This document shows, piece after piece, positions 5,406-5,561 of a stretch of 5,561 nt of DNA. The translations under genes and the position numbers were made by a program. Source of the stretch: Deltaproteobacteria bacterium (GTDB taxonomy: Bacteria > Desulfobacterota > DSM-4660 > Desulfatiglandales > HGW-15). Each line of letters starts with the position of its first letter. The first letter of the stretch is position 1. Where the stretch lies: positions 1 to 5,561 of the forward strand of contig JAIPEI010000268.1 in NCBI GenBank assembly GCA_021737245.1, given 5' to 3'. The notes under the pieces were generated by a model. It was not told where the DNA came from and searched no databases. It saw only the letters and a program-made list of their open reading frames with translations.

Positions 5406-5561
5406 CTATTTCAGGCCCAGGGCGTGCTCCGCCGCCTTCCGCACCACCGCGTCCGGATGATCCAGGAAGCCTGAGGCTGCGGCCCGGGCCCGGGGGGTGT
5501 CGATCCGGCCGAGAACGTCCAGCCCGATGATGCAGATCCCCGTGTCCGCCGGGTCCATGAT
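5406..5561 (-). CDS. C-terminal end of a HEAT-repeat protein, partial
   Basis: Reading leftward from the window edge, the frame is open for 51 codons to the stop TAG (5408-5406); the start lies beyond the right end. The translation contains two helical-repeat units: an 'IMDPADTG..IIGLDVLGRI' stretch and a 'FLDHPDAVVRKAAEHALGL' stretch. The pattern L-x-D-(x)-P-D-x-x-V-R-x-x-A-x-x-A-L-G is that of HEAT-like repeats of the type also seen in phycobilisome-lyase-like proteins. Such repeats are superhelical protein-binding scaffolds and say little about function. The Met in the first visible unit is probably internal, because repeats normally continue upstream. It converges on the stress gene with 5 bp between stop codons. 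Confidence 0.75.
   Translation of the reverse strand: MMDPADTGICIIGLDVLGRIDTPRARAAASGFLDHPDAVVRKAAEHALGLK

Overview
This window is GC-rich, densely coded bacterial chromosome. The gene set is a PAS-type hybrid histidine kinase, an UspA protein starting VPFRKILAPTDFSEP, a cytosolic NagZ, an HDOD-type signalling protein and a HEAT-repeat protein. Together with strong GGAGG-type ribosome binding sites and frequent GTG starts, it resembles Desulfobacterota (the former Deltaproteobacteria) or a related high-GC lineage. That placement is inferred from protein style and was not tested. I see no insertion sequence, integrase, phage gene, CRISPR array, rRNA or convincing tRNA.

Layout, left to right: (1) the last 45 codons of a + strand gene, probably an EAL/HDOD regulatory protein. 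(2) Converging on it with 9 bp between stops, a - strand sugar-phosphate nucleotidyltransferase with a left-handed beta-helix tail (150-1049). (3) A divergent intergenic region (1050-1217). Its kinase-proximal part, running on into the kinase reading frame, is a 153-nt strand of 92% purine built around GAG-type 7-bp repeats. (4) A soluble PAS-PAS-HisKA-HATPase-REC hybrid kinase (1218-3413). (5) A 246-bp gap with GC-rich hairpins. (6) A NagZ-type beta-N-acetylhexosaminidase (3660-4733). (7) A 202-bp gap with a weak terminator-like hairpin and a leader hairpin. (8) A universal stress protein (4936-5400). (9) Converging on it with 5 bp between stops, the C-terminal end of a - strand HEAT-repeat protein.

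The genes look like separate transcription units rather than one operon. Loose functional links are possible: NagZ and the MurU-like nucleotidyltransferase could both act on amino-sugars from peptidoglycan turnover, and the kinase, stress protein and HDOD protein are all signalling or stress genes. None of this amounts to a recognisable new system. The most unusual feature is the heptamer-rich purine tract. One perfect array, GAGGAAA x4, lies inside the apparent kinase reading frame, where gain or loss of one 7-bp unit would shift the frame.
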